40,470 nucleotides of DNA, taken from positions 1 through 40,470 of the forward strand of contig JANWVU010000005.1 in assembly GCA_025056465.1 (NCBI GenBank). The letters run 5' to 3'. The number at the start of each line of letters is the position of its first letter. The stretch's first letter is position 1. The translations under genes were made by a program, and so were the position numbers. Shown one piece after another: positions 26,912-36,172 of the stretch. The notes beneath the pieces were generated by a model. It was not told where the DNA came from, made no database searches, and saw only the letters and a program-made list of their open reading frames with translations. The stretch is from Verrucomicrobiia bacterium (GTDB lineage Bacteria; Verrucomicrobiota; Verrucomicrobiia; Palsa-1439).

Positions 26912-29259
26912 ATTGGCGCCGGCTTTTGATCCCGAGCCTGGTGCTGTGGGTTGCAGGTGGTGTGGCACGCGGCCAGTGGGCCGATGAAGGGCAGATTGTT
27001 CAACAGATAGAAATTCGATTCATTGGTCCGGCGACGGTCAATCGTGCGGTGGTGTTGGCAAACATTCAGACGAAGGAAGGCCAGCCGTTGGCGCGCCGGG
27101 TCATCGAGCAGGATGTGCGGGATTTGATTGCTACCGGTTTTTTCCACGATGTGCGTGTTTTGCGGGAGCCGGTAGCCAACGGGGTAAAGGTCATCTACCA
27201 GCTACAAGGGAAAGCGACGATTCAACAAATTATTGTGGAGGGGGTGAAGGCGTTCAAACCCGACCGGGTGAGGCGTGAGATTACGTTCAAGGATGGCGAC
27301 ATTTACGATGAGCGGCAGGTGCATCTTGACGCGCAGAAGATCACGCAACTTTACCAGAAGTATGGCTATCCCGATGTGAAGGTGACAACGAGCGCCGATC
27401 TCGACCGTGACACAGGACGGGCCATCGTACGCTTTCAAATAACCGAGGGGCCGCGGGTGTTTATCCGGCGGGTGCAGTTTCACGGAGTGAAGGAAATGCC
27501 GGTGAAGCAATTGTACCGATTGATGAAGACCCGGCATCGGTGGTGGCTGTCGTGGATCTCCGGCACTGGTGTTCTGAAGGATGATCAGTTCCGCGAAGAT
27601 CTTGAGACGTTGCGCGAGCATTATCAAAAGCAGGGGTATCTCGATGCCGCGATTACTGAGACGCGCGTGGAGCGTACCAAGCCGAATGAGATGGTCATCC
27701 AAATCCACATATTTGAGGGACAGCGGTATCAGGTGGGGGAGGTGAAATTCGAGGGCAACACCTTGTTCACAGCCGAGGAATTACGAAAGCGGCTTAAGAT
27801 GACCACCGGTCAGTATTTCACGCCGGGGGGCTTGCGGGATGATTTGAAGGCCTTGGAAGATGCGTACGGAGCGAAAGGTTACTTGGACACGCAAGTGCGC
27901 TCCACCCGCACGCCCAACGTGGAAACCGGCCAGCTCGACCTCACGTACACGATTCGGGAGGGAGAGCTGAACTACATCGATAAGATCGAAATTCGCGGCA
28001 ACACCAAAACCAAGGACAAGGTGATCCGGCGGGAGTTGGCGGTCGTGCCGGGTGAGGTGTTTGACATGGTGCGGGTAGAGAAAAGCGCAGAGCGCCTGCG
28101 CAATCTGGGTTACTTCTCGAAGGTCGAGACAATGCCGTCGGTGACCCCGGTGCCCAATCGCAAGGATTTGGTAATTACGGTGGAGGAGCAACGCACGGGC
28201 ACGCTCACGTTTGGTGCGGGGTTCAGCTCGGTGGACAATCTCATCGGATTCATTGAGGTGACCCAGGGGAATTTCGATTTGTTCAATTGGCCGACGTTTA
28301 CTGGTGGCGGACAGAAGTTACGGTTGCGGCTTCAACTTGGGTTTGAACGGCAGGATTATGTGCTGTCGTTTGTGGAGCCGTGGTTTTTGGATCAGAAGCT
28401 GGCGCTTGGGGTGGACCTTTTCCATCGCGAGGCGCAATTTTTGAGCGATGAATTTGATGAGACGCGGACGGGCGGTAATCTGCGCTTGGAAAAGGCACTG
28501 ACCGAGTTCTGGCGCGGGCGGGTGCAATACGGTCTTCAGCGGATTGACTTGAATGTGGATAGCGATGCCTCGGCCGAGCTTCGGTCGCAAGAGGGGGATG
28601 ATTTGCGAAGCGCGGTGGAGTTCGGGCTGACTTATGACAGTCGCGACAGTCTTTTTCTAACCACGCGGGGTAATCGAACCGAATTGAGCGCGGAGCTGGT
28701 GGGGGGACCATTCGGCGGAGACGTGTCGGTGTACAAGCTAAATGCCCGCACGTCGTTTTACTTTCCCTTGTTCGACCAGCATGTGCTGCAAATCGTTGGG
28801 GCGGTTGGGGTTGTTGAGGCGTTTGGGGCCAGCAAGGGTGATGGTCCGTATGTGATTGAACCGTTAACGCTGCAAGTGGTCAAAGTGAATGACGTGCCGA
28901 TTTACGACCGCTATTTTTTGGGTGGGCCGAACACGCTACGGGGTTTCCGCTTCCGCGATGTAAGCCCGAAAGATGTACGAGGAGAGCCGGTAGGTGGCAA
29001 CACCTACGTCCACGCGACGGTGGAATACACGTTTCCAATCGTCGAACGCGTGCGGGGTGCGGTGTTCTTTGATATTGGCAGCGTCTGGCGAGATAGCTAC
29101 GAGTTCGACTGGAATGAGATCCGGTCCGACGTCGGCGTGGGGATTCGGCTAAACTTACCCATTGGGCCATTACGGCTCGATTATGGGTATCCGATTCAAA
29201 CGATTAAAGGAGACAGTCGCAGCGGAAAAATTCAATTTAGTGTCGGCTACCAGTTTTGA
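26908..29259 (+). CDS. bamA: Outer membrane protein assembly factor BamA
   Basis: POTRA repeats (e.g. VGEVKFEGNTLFTAEELRKRL, IDKIEIRGNTKTKDKVIRRELAVVPGEVFD), C-terminal barrel with GPNTLRGFR and terminal aromatic IQFSVGYQF; overlaps the dnaB stop (ATGA). Confidence 0.96.
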   Translation: MNWRRLLIPSLVLWVAGGVARGQWADEGQIVQQIEIRFIGPATVNRAVVLANIQTKEGQPLARRVIEQDVRDLIATGFFHDVRVLREPVANGVKVIYQLQGKATIQQIIVEGVKAFKPDRVRREITFKDGDIYDERQVHLDAQKITQLYQKYGYPDVKVTTSADLDRDTGRAIVRFQITEGPRVFIRRVQFHGVKEMPVKQLYRLMKTRHRWWLSWISGTGVLKDDQFREDLETLREHYQKQGYLDAAITETRVERTKPNEMVIQIHIFEGQRYQVGEVKFEGNTLFTAEELRKRLKMTTGQYFTPGGLRDDLKALEDAYGAKGYLDTQVRSTRTPNVETGQLDLTYTIREGELNYIDKIEIRGNTKTKDKVIRRELAVVPGEVFDMVRVEKSAERLRNLGYFSKVETMPSVTPVPNRKDLVITVEEQRTGTLTFGAGFSSVDNLIGFIEVTQGNFDLFNWPTFTGGGQKLRLRLQLGFERQDYVLSFVEPWFLDQKLALGVDLFHREAQFLSDEFDETRTGGNLRLEKALTEFWRGRVQYGLQRIDLNVDSDASAELRSQEGDDLRSAVEFGLTYDSRDSLFLTTRGNRTELSAELVGGPFGGDVSVYKLNARTSFYFPLFDQHVLQIVGAVGVVEAFGASKGDGPYVIEPLTLQVVKVNDVPIYDRYFLGGPNTLRGFRFRDVSPKDVRGEPVGGNTYVHATVEYTFPIVERVRGAVFFDIGSVWRDSYEFDWNEIRSDVGVGIRLNLPIGPLRLDYGYPIQTIKGDSRSGKIQFSVGYQF

Positions 29260-29302
29260 TATGGTGGCACGGAATTGAATCACAAGAACAAGAAAGGTGA
29301 AT

Positions 29303-29896
29303 ATGACAACAGCACGAATGTTACCTGCACTCATCACCATGGTGGCGTCGCTTGGGGCGACGGCGTTGGCCCAAGGCACGGGTCGGATTGTTACCGTGGA
29401 CATGCAGCGCATCTTCGATCAATACCACAAGACTCCGGTGGCGCGCGCCAAATTGGAGGAAACGCGCGATCAGTTCACGCGGGAATTACAGGCGAAGCAG
29501 GAAGAGTTGCGCAAGCACGTCGAGGAGCTTAACAAACTGCGCGAGGACCAGGAGCGACCCGAGTACACTCCCGAGGTACGGGAGGAAAAACGGAAGGCGC
29601 TCAACGAAAAACTCGGCGAGATGCAGAAAATGCAGCGTGACCTCGAGGAGTACCGGCGTAGCCACCAGAAGATCCTCGAAGATCAAAGCCTGCGCATGCG
29701 CCAGAGCATCTTGAAGGAAATCACGGATGTTATCACCAAAGAAGCCCGCGATGCCGGTTACCTGATGGTGCTCGACAAAAGTGGCAACACGCTAAACGGC
29801 CTACCGGCATTGGTGTTCTCGCAAGACGCGATGGACATCACCCAGGACATTTTGCGGATCCTCAACAGGACGGCCCCAGCCGGTAGCACGCCCTGA
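29303..29896 (+). CDS. OmpH/Skp-family periplasmic chaperone
   Basis: Signal peptide, then GRIVTVDMQRIFDQYHKTPVARAKLEE..., long coiled coil, AGYLMVLDKSGNTLNGLPALVFSQDAMDITQDIL; downstream of bamA. Confidence 0.88.
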   Translation: MTTARMLPALITMVASLGATALAQGTGRIVTVDMQRIFDQYHKTPVARAKLEETRDQFTRELQAKQEELRKHVEELNKLREDQERPEYTPEVREEKRKALNEKLGEMQKMQRDLEEYRRSHQKILEDQSLRMRQSILKEITDVITKEARDAGYLMVLDKSGNTLNGLPALVFSQDAMDITQDILRILNRTAPAGSTP

Positions 29897-29920
29897 TAGC
29901 GCTGCACCACGGAAAATGAT

Positions 29921-30958
29921 GTGTCCCTGACGACGCGCGAGATTGCCGAGTGGGTGGGCGGCGAATTATGCGGCGCGCCGGAAGCGGTCATCACCGGGGT
30001 GGCCGGGGTGCGCGACGCGCGACCGGGTGAGATTACTTTCCTGGCTCATCCTCGATACCTTGCAGCGTTGCGGGGTTCGGCGGCGACGGCGGTGTTAGTG
30101 GCGCGCGACTTCGCAGAATCCTTACCGGGCAAGATACTCATTCGCGTGGACAACCCATCGCGCGCGTTCACGCGCGTGGTGGAGAAGATGGTGCCTCCCC
30201 CGCCACGACCCGTGCCTGGGGTTGACCCCACGGCGCGTGTGGCGACCACGGCGCGTTTGGGCGAGGGGGTATGCATTCAAGCGTACGTGGTCATCGAATC
30301 CGGGGCGGTGATCGGGGCGCGCACCGTAATCGGCGCCGGTAGTTTCATAGGCCAAGACACCGTCATCGGGGAGGATTGCCACATTTATCCGCGGGTGACG
30401 ATCCGCGAGCGGACGCGCATTGGTCACCGGGTGATTTTACATCCCGGCGTGGTGCTGGGCGCAGACGGCTTTGGGTTTGAGACCGTTCAAGGTGAGCTAC
30501 AAAAAATCCCTCAGGTTGGAGCCGTAGAAATCGGCGATGATGTGGAAATCGGCGCCAACTCTTGTGTGGATCGCGGACGATTTGGCACCACTCGGGTGGG
30601 GCGCGGCACGAAAATTGATAATTTGGTGCAGATCGGACATAACTGCGTGATTGGTGAGCATTGTATCATCTGCGCGGGAACCGGGATTGCCGGCAGTGTG
30701 GTTGTTGGTAACCGCGTGACGTTGGCGGGGCAGGTCGGCGTGGCAGGGCATTTGACCATCGGTGATGGTGCCATCATTGGTGCGCAAGCCGGTGTGGCAC
30801 AGGACGTGCCGCCGGGTGCTGTGATGCTTGGCGCGCCCGCCGAGCCGCACATGAAATTCAAACGCAGCGTTGCGGCACTACAGCATCTTCCAGAGCTGAT
30901 GAAGCGCGTGCGAGAGTTGGAGAAACGACTCGCAGCACATGCTACCGGCGACCGGTAG
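29921..30958 (+). CDS. lpxD: UDP-3-O-(3-hydroxymyristoyl)glucosamine N-acyltransferase
   Basis: LxpD N-terminal domain, hexapeptide repeats, VVLGADGFGFE, VEIGANSCVDRGRFGTTRVGRGTKIDNLVQIGHNC. Confidence 0.96.
   Translation: MSLTTREIAEWVGGELCGAPEAVITGVAGVRDARPGEITFLAHPRYLAALRGSAATAVLVARDFAESLPGKILIRVDNPSRAFTRVVEKMVPPPPRPVPGVDPTARVATTARLGEGVCIQAYVVIESGAVIGARTVIGAGSFIGQDTVIGEDCHIYPRVTIRERTRIGHRVILHPGVVLGADGFGFETVQGELQKIPQVGAVEIGDDVEIGANSCVDRGRFGTTRVGRGTKIDNLVQIGHNCVIGEHCIICAGTGIAGSVVVGNRVTLAGQVGVAGHLTIGDGAIIGAQAGVAQDVPPGAVMLGAPAEPHMKFKRSVAALQHLPELMKRVRELEKRLAAHATGDR
30943..30957. repeat. Inverted pair of the CCGGTA motif spanning the lpxD stop codon
   Basis: TACCGG-CGA-CCGGTA; the TAG stop (30956-30958) is made from the second copy. 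Confidence 0.85.
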
Positions 30959-30982
30959 GTTGGAACCAGCCGCCGGTTTCCG

Positions 30983-31010
30983 TTGAACTTTTTTCGGTCG
31001 TTGCTATCTA
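30983..31010 (+). promoter_or_regulatory. Putative sigma70-type promoter for the zinc metallopeptidase gene
   Basis: TTGAAC (30983-30988), 16-nt spacer, TATCTA (31005-31010); AGGAGGG SD before ATG 31039. Confidence 0.5.
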
Positions 31011-31038
31011 AATCGGCAGATAATTAGGAGGGAAGGCA

Positions 31039-31719
31039 ATGCTGACACCACAGGTTACTTTTTTGCTGATTATTTTTACGGTAATTGTGGCGGCGGTGGC
31101 GCAGTTCCGCGTTAGTTCGGCGTTCAATCGGTTCTCGCGGGTGCGGACGCGGCGTGGGATGACGGGAGCGGAGGTTGCGGCCTTGTTGTTGGAGCGGGCC
31201 GGCATTCATGATGTGGAAATTGCGCGGGTCGAGACGTATCTGGGTGATCACTACGACCCGACGCGCAAACGATTGTGTTTGTCGCCCGGTGTGTTTGACA
31301 GCGCATCGGTGGCGGCCGCCGGTATCGCGGCGCACGAGTGCGGGCATGCCATTCAGCATGCGCACGCATACGCGCCGTTGAAAGCGCGAATGGCGGTCGT
31401 GCCGGTGACGATGGTGGCGTCGCAGTTGTTGCCGTTCATCGTGATTGGTGGATTTATTTTTGGCTACGTGCGGCCGTTATTGGACCTTGGCATCGCGGTG
31501 TATGCGGTGCTGACGGTTTTCCAACTGATTACGTTACCGGTGGAGTTCGACGCGAGCCGACGGGCCCGGTTGGTGTTGGTTCAAAACGGCATTGTGACAC
31601 GTGAAGAGGACAGTGGTGTGGCGAAAGTGTTGAACGCGGCGGCGTTGACGTACGTGGCCGCGTTTTTGTCGGCATTGTTCCATCTCTTGCATCTGCTGGC
31701 CTTGCGAGGGCGGGAGTAA
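31039..31719 (+). CDS. YugP-like neutral zinc metallopeptidase (membrane)
   Basis: MTGAEVAALLLERAGIHDVEI...DHYDPTRKRLCLSPGVFDSASVAAAGIAAHECGHAIQHAHAYAPLKAR; LPVEFDASRRA; several TM segments. Confidence 0.9.
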   Translation: MLTPQVTFLLIIFTVIVAAVAQFRVSSAFNRFSRVRTRRGMTGAEVAALLLERAGIHDVEIARVETYLGDHYDPTRKRLCLSPGVFDSASVAAAGIAAHECGHAIQHAHAYAPLKARMAVVPVTMVASQLLPFIVIGGFIFGYVRPLLDLGIAVYAVLTVFQLITLPVEFDASRRARLVLVQNGIVTREEDSGVAKVLNAAALTYVAAFLSALFHLLHLLALRGRE

Positions 31720-31723
31720 AAAT

Positions 31724-31756
31724 CGTCACATAGTTGTAACGTGAGACCGTTATAGG
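31724..31756 (+). promoter_or_regulatory. Candidate Pho-box promoter
   Basis: Direct repeat CGTCAC (31724-31729) / TGTAAC (31735-31740), period 11 nt, followed 10 nt later by TATAGG (31751-31756). Confidence 0.45.
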
Positions 31757-31768
31757 AAAAGCGGTCTC
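31743..31768. repeat. Perfect 7-bp inverted repeat abutting the ABC-ATPase start codon
   Basis: GAGACCG (31743-31749) / CGGTCTC (31762-31768), 12-nt loop TTATAGGAAAAG; ATG begins at 31769. Confidence 0.7.
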
Positions 31769-32842
31769 ATGAAGGTCACGCTCGAGCACGTCACCAAGCG
31801 CTTCGGCGATCAGGCGGTCGTGCGAGATGTGTCGCTGGATATTGGCGACGGCGAGCTATTTTTTTTGCTTGGCCCCAGCGGGTGCGGCAAGACTACGCTG
31901 TTGCGTTGCATTGCCGGATTCTACATCCCGGAGCAGGGCCGTATCCTGATCGGTGACACAGATGCGACGCGCTTGCCGCCCCACCAGCGGGACACCGGCA
32001 TGGTGTTTCAAAGTTATGCGTTGTGGCCGCACATGACCGTGCGCGAGAACGTCGCGTTTGGTCTGGAATTGCGCGGGGTTCCCAAGGACGAGTTGCGGCG
32101 GCGGGTGGATGAGGCACTTGCAATGGTGAGAATGACGGAGCGGGCTGATTACCGGCCAACGCAACTTTCCGGTGGGCAACAGCAACGAGTAGCCTTGGCG
32201 CGCGCGTTGGTGATCCGTCCGAAATGTTTGCTGTTAGATGAACCGCTCTCCAACTTGGACGCCAAACTGCGGTTGGAAATGCGCACGGAGATTCGGCGCA
32301 TTTGCAAGGAAGCGGGTTTGACGGCGATCTATGTGACCCATGATCAGAAGGAAGCGTTGTCGGTGGCCGATCGGCTCGCGATTTTCGATCAAGGCGTCAT
32401 CCAACAATGCGGCACGCCTCGTGAGGTCTATGAGCGGCCGGTGAATCGGTTCGTGGCGAACTTTATCGGCGAGACCAACTTGATCGCGGGCACCGTGGTC
32501 GAAGCGGATGCGCATCGGGCGTTGGTGCGCGCGGATCACGGGGTGTTGGTGAGTCAAGTGTTACCGGCAGGTGAAACGTTGCGGGCAGGGCAGAGTGTGA
32601 CGGTGTCGGTTCGTCCCGAGGTGATTCATTTGGGCGAGCCACCGGCCGCGGAGGTAAACGTGTTGCGCGGTGAATTGCTAGAAAGCATTTACCTCGGTGA
32701 AATGGCGCAACATCAGGTGGCCGTGGGATCGTTGACGGTAAAGGTGTTTGATTTACACCCGAAGCTGCTTACGCGCGATGGACACCGGAAGCCGGTCACG
32801 GTTTGGTGCCGACCGGAGAACGTGGTGGTGTTGACGCGGTAA
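31769..32842 (+). CDS. ABC transporter ATP-binding protein (Fe3+/phosphonate/spermidine-type importer)
   Basis: LLGPSGCGKTTLLRCIAGFYIPEQGRILIGD, LSGGQQQRVALARALVIRPKCLLLDEPLSNLDAKLR, TOBE-like C-terminus. Confidence 0.94.
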   Translation: MKVTLEHVTKRFGDQAVVRDVSLDIGDGELFFLLGPSGCGKTTLLRCIAGFYIPEQGRILIGDTDATRLPPHQRDTGMVFQSYALWPHMTVRENVAFGLELRGVPKDELRRRVDEALAMVRMTERADYRPTQLSGGQQQRVALARALVIRPKCLLLDEPLSNLDAKLRLEMRTEIRRICKEAGLTAIYVTHDQKEALSVADRLAIFDQGVIQQCGTPREVYERPVNRFVANFIGETNLIAGTVVEADAHRALVRADHGVLVSQVLPAGETLRAGQSVTVSVRPEVIHLGEPPAAEVNVLRGELLESIYLGEMAQHQVAVGSLTVKVFDLHPKLLTRDGHRKPVTVWCRPENVVVLTR

Positions 32843-34368
32843 TGACACGGCAACTGGCAGTGCTGATTGTGGCGGGGGTAATCGTGGCACTGCCGTTTGT
32901 AGTGCGCGATGCGCCATCAAATGGTGCATGGCGAGAAGGTGACCCGGTGTTGACGATTATCTCGCCGCATAACGAGGCGATCCGGTATGAGTTTGGGCGG
33001 GCGTTTTCGGAGTGGCACCGGCAACGGTTCGGCAAACCGGTCAAAGTCGAGTGGATCACGGTTGGTGGCACGACGGAAATCAGTCGGTATCTCGTGAGCG
33101 AGTACGTGGCGGCGTTTCGGGCGTGGTGGACGGCCCAAGGTAACGCGTGGCCGGCTGGTGCGGCGGATGAGTTGGTGGCCCGCGAGCCGAAACGGTTTCC
33201 CGAAATGCATCGGCGGTTTCGAGAGGTGGATGATCCACGACAGTTCACGAGCAAGCTGGATTTGTTTTTTGGCGGCGGAGAGTTTGATCACACGCGGGCG
33301 CATCAGCAAGGGTTGACGGTTGCACCGTGGCGACCGGGTGAGGAGCCGGTGGAGTTGCTGGCGCAGATACCGGCCGAGGTGAGCGGTGAGGTCTGGCGCA
33401 CGCCATACATGATTGGGACGTGTCTCAGCACGTTTGGGATCTGTTACAACGTGGATCGGTTGCGGGCACTGGGCGTGGCGGAGCCACCCACGCGTTGGGA
33501 GGACCTCACAGATCCTGTGTATTTCGGTCAACTGGGTGTCGCGGATCCCACCAAGTCCGGTAGCATCGCAAAAGCGTTTGAGATGATCATCCAGCAGCAG
33601 ATGCGCGAGGCAGCGGATCCGGCGAGCGGATGGGAGAAGGGCATTCGACTGATTCAGTTGATTGGGGCCAACGCGCGATACTTCACGGACTCAGCGAGCA
33701 AGGTGCCGATTGATGTGGCGGCGGGGGACGCGGCAGCGGGTTTGGCGATTGATTTTTATGCGCGATTTCAAGCGGAGGTGTCGGGCAAAGGGCGAATGGG
33801 TTATGTGACACCGCGGGGCGGATCGAGCGTAAGCGCCGATCCGATCAGTTTGTTGCGCGGAGCGCCAAATCGGCAGGTCGCGGTGCAGTTTATCGAGTTT
33901 GTGCTGAGTCGCGAGGGACAACGGTTGTGGATGGCAGAACCCGGCACGCTTGGCGGACCGCAAAAATACCTGTTGTGTCGAACACCGATTCGGTTGGATT
34001 TGCATGCGGAGCTGCCGCCGATGTTGGAGCAACCGATGGAGCTAGCGCGCACGTTCACGTATCGGCGGGAGTGGACCAGCGGACATTTCAACCTGCAACG
34101 CGATCTGGTTCGCGCGATGTGTCTGGATTCGGGTGAGGAGTTGCGGCGCGCGTGGCGCGAAATTATTCGTCGCGGAGGGCCACAAGCCCATCCGCAGGCG
34201 ATGGCGTGTTTGCAGCAGTTGCCGGTGACGTGGGGCAACGCGCGAGACGTGGTGAAACAGAGAAATCGGCTCACCTACCTACGCGAGTGGACGGAGTTTT
34301 TCCGCGCGAATTACCGGCAGGCCGAACGGTTGGCGCGCGGCGCACATAGGGTGGCGCAAGCATGGTAG
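32842..34368 (+). CDS. ABC transporter extracellular solute-binding protein, large (508 aa) variant
   Basis: From ATG 32842: N-terminal TM/signal segment, VLTIISPHNEAIRYEFGRAFSEWHRQRFGKPVKVEWITVGGTTE..., LGVADPTKSGSIAKAFEMII; located between ATPase and permease. Confidence 0.88.
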   Translation: MTRQLAVLIVAGVIVALPFVVRDAPSNGAWREGDPVLTIISPHNEAIRYEFGRAFSEWHRQRFGKPVKVEWITVGGTTEISRYLVSEYVAAFRAWWTAQGNAWPAGAADELVAREPKRFPEMHRRFREVDDPRQFTSKLDLFFGGGEFDHTRAHQQGLTVAPWRPGEEPVELLAQIPAEVSGEVWRTPYMIGTCLSTFGICYNVDRLRALGVAEPPTRWEDLTDPVYFGQLGVADPTKSGSIAKAFEMIIQQQMREAADPASGWEKGIRLIQLIGANARYFTDSASKVPIDVAAGDAAAGLAIDFYARFQAEVSGKGRMGYVTPRGGSSVSADPISLLRGAPNRQVAVQFIEFVLSREGQRLWMAEPGTLGGPQKYLLCRTPIRLDLHAELPPMLEQPMELARTFTYRREWTSGHFNLQRDLVRAMCLDSGEELRRAWREIIRRGGPQAHPQAMACLQQLPVTWGNARDVVKQRNRLTYLREWTEFFRANYRQAERLARGAHRVAQAW

Positions 34369-36068
34369 GGCCACGGACAGCGCAGGGTTTGTCGTGGGTA
34401 CTAGGGGTGGTGCTAGCGGTGATGTTTTTGGTGCCGCTTGGAACGGTTATCAGCGGTGGATTTTTCGTCGAGGGACGGTTTACGTTGGAATACGTGTGGG
34501 GGGTGTTTCAGAGTCCGATCTACGCGGAAGGACTGCTCAACAGTCTGAAGATTGCAGTGGGAACAACGGGTTTGGTGACGTTGATCGCGATTCCATTGGC
34601 GTGGCTGGGTAACCGGTATGAGTTCCCAGGCAAGAGGTTGCTGAGCGGGCTGGTGTTAGTGCCGATGGTATTACCGCCGTTTGTGGGGGCGATCGGGTTT
34701 CAGCAGATTTTTGGCGTATACGGTGCGCTGAACAGCTTGATGGGTTGGGATGTGGATTGGTTGGGACGAAGCCGGTATTTCGGGGTTGTGCTGTTGCAAG
34801 CGCTGGCGCTGTATCCGATCATGTATCTGAACGTGGCGGCGGCGTTGGCGAACATTGACCCGGCAATGGAGGAAGCGGCGGAAAATCTGGGTTGTACCGG
34901 GTGGCGGAAATTTTGGCGGATTACGTTGCCGTTAATGATGCCGGGGTTGTTTGCCGGCGGAGCGCTGGTGTTTATCTGGAGCTTCACCGAGTTGGGCACC
35001 CCGTTGATGTTGAACTACACCCGATGTGCACCCGTGCAGGTGTTTGATTCATTGAAGGAGATTGGGACGAATCCGTTTCCGTTTGCGCTGGTGTTGGTGA
35101 TGTTGGTGGCGAGCGTGACGTTGTACGGAGTAAGCAAACTGTTGTTGGGTCGGCACAGCTATGCGATGCAAAGTAAGGCGGCGACAGTGAGCGGGACCAT
35201 TACGGTGCACGGTTGGCGAGGGCTGCGCGTGGCGCTGCCGTTTGTGGCGGTTAGTGCGTTGGCGTTGGTGCCACATGCCGGCGTGCTCTTGGTAAGTTTC
35301 ACGGAGCCGGGATGCTGGTATCAAAGTGTGCTGCCGACGGGATGGACACTGGAGAGTTACCGCGAAGCGTTGGGACACGGCATCACCGTGTCGAGCATCC
35401 GCAACAGTCTATTGTACTCGGCGCTCGCGGTGCTGGTGAATTTGGTTTTGGGCGTGGCGATTGCCGTGGTAGTGGTGCGGACGCAGGTGCGATTTCGGTG
35501 GTTGCTGGATGCGTTGGCAATGTTGCCGCTGGCGGTACCGGGTTTGGTGATGGCGTTCGGGTTTCTGGCAGTGAGCCTTTACCTCGCGAATTTGGAGTGG
35601 GTGAAAAGCAGTCAGGTATGGAGCCAGTTGCTGGACGTGCGTATGAACCCGACATTGTTTCTGGTGATCGCGTATGCGGTTCGGCGGTTGCCTTATGTGG
35701 TGCGGTCCGCTGTGGCTGGGTTGCAACAAACGTCCGTGTCGTTGGAGGAGGCGGCGGCGAATTTGGGTGCGCCGCCAGCGGTGGTGTTGCGACGGATTAC
35801 ATTGCCGTTGATTGTGGCGAATTTGATTGCGGGGTTGTTGCTGGCGTTTGCGTTCAGCATGTTGGAGGTAAGCGATAGCCTGATGTTGGCACAACGCGCC
35901 GATTTCTTTCCGATCACCAAGACGATTTACGAACTGTTCCAACTGATCGGAACCGGTAAGTACGTGGCATCGGCCCTCGGAGTTTGGGCGATGCTGTTTT
36001 TGGCGGTGACGATCTTGGGGGCTAGTTTGGTCTTGGGCAAAAAGATGGGGCAACTGTTCCGCGTGTAG
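34362..36068 (+). CDS. ABC transporter permease, fused two-domain (FbpB/ThiP/PhnUV-like)
   Basis: Two repeats of binding-protein-dependent permease domain with EAA-type loops (EEAAENLGCTGWRKFWRITLPLMMPG and EEAAANLGAPPAVVLRRITLPLIVAN). Confidence 0.93.
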   Translation: MVGPRTAQGLSWVLGVVLAVMFLVPLGTVISGGFFVEGRFTLEYVWGVFQSPIYAEGLLNSLKIAVGTTGLVTLIAIPLAWLGNRYEFPGKRLLSGLVLVPMVLPPFVGAIGFQQIFGVYGALNSLMGWDVDWLGRSRYFGVVLLQALALYPIMYLNVAAALANIDPAMEEAAENLGCTGWRKFWRITLPLMMPGLFAGGALVFIWSFTELGTPLMLNYTRCAPVQVFDSLKEIGTNPFPFALVLVMLVASVTLYGVSKLLLGRHSYAMQSKAATVSGTITVHGWRGLRVALPFVAVSALALVPHAGVLLVSFTEPGCWYQSVLPTGWTLESYREALGHGITVSSIRNSLLYSALAVLVNLVLGVAIAVVVVRTQVRFRWLLDALAMLPLAVPGLVMAFGFLAVSLYLANLEWVKSSQVWSQLLDVRMNPTLFLVIAYAVRRLPYVVRSAVAGLQQTSVSLEEAAANLGAPPAVVLRRITLPLIVANLIAGLLLAFAFSMLEVSDSLMLAQRADFFPITKTIYELFQLIGTGKYVASALGVWAMLFLAVTILGASLVLGKKMGQLFRV

Positions 36069-36172
36069 GCGATACGCGACGGTCGGTCGGGGCGCGTGCG
36101 AGCGCGCGGCGCGTGTTGAGTTACCGCTCGTTTCTTTCGACAGGATGCCTCGCCACCGGTAAGCTTCGGTTG

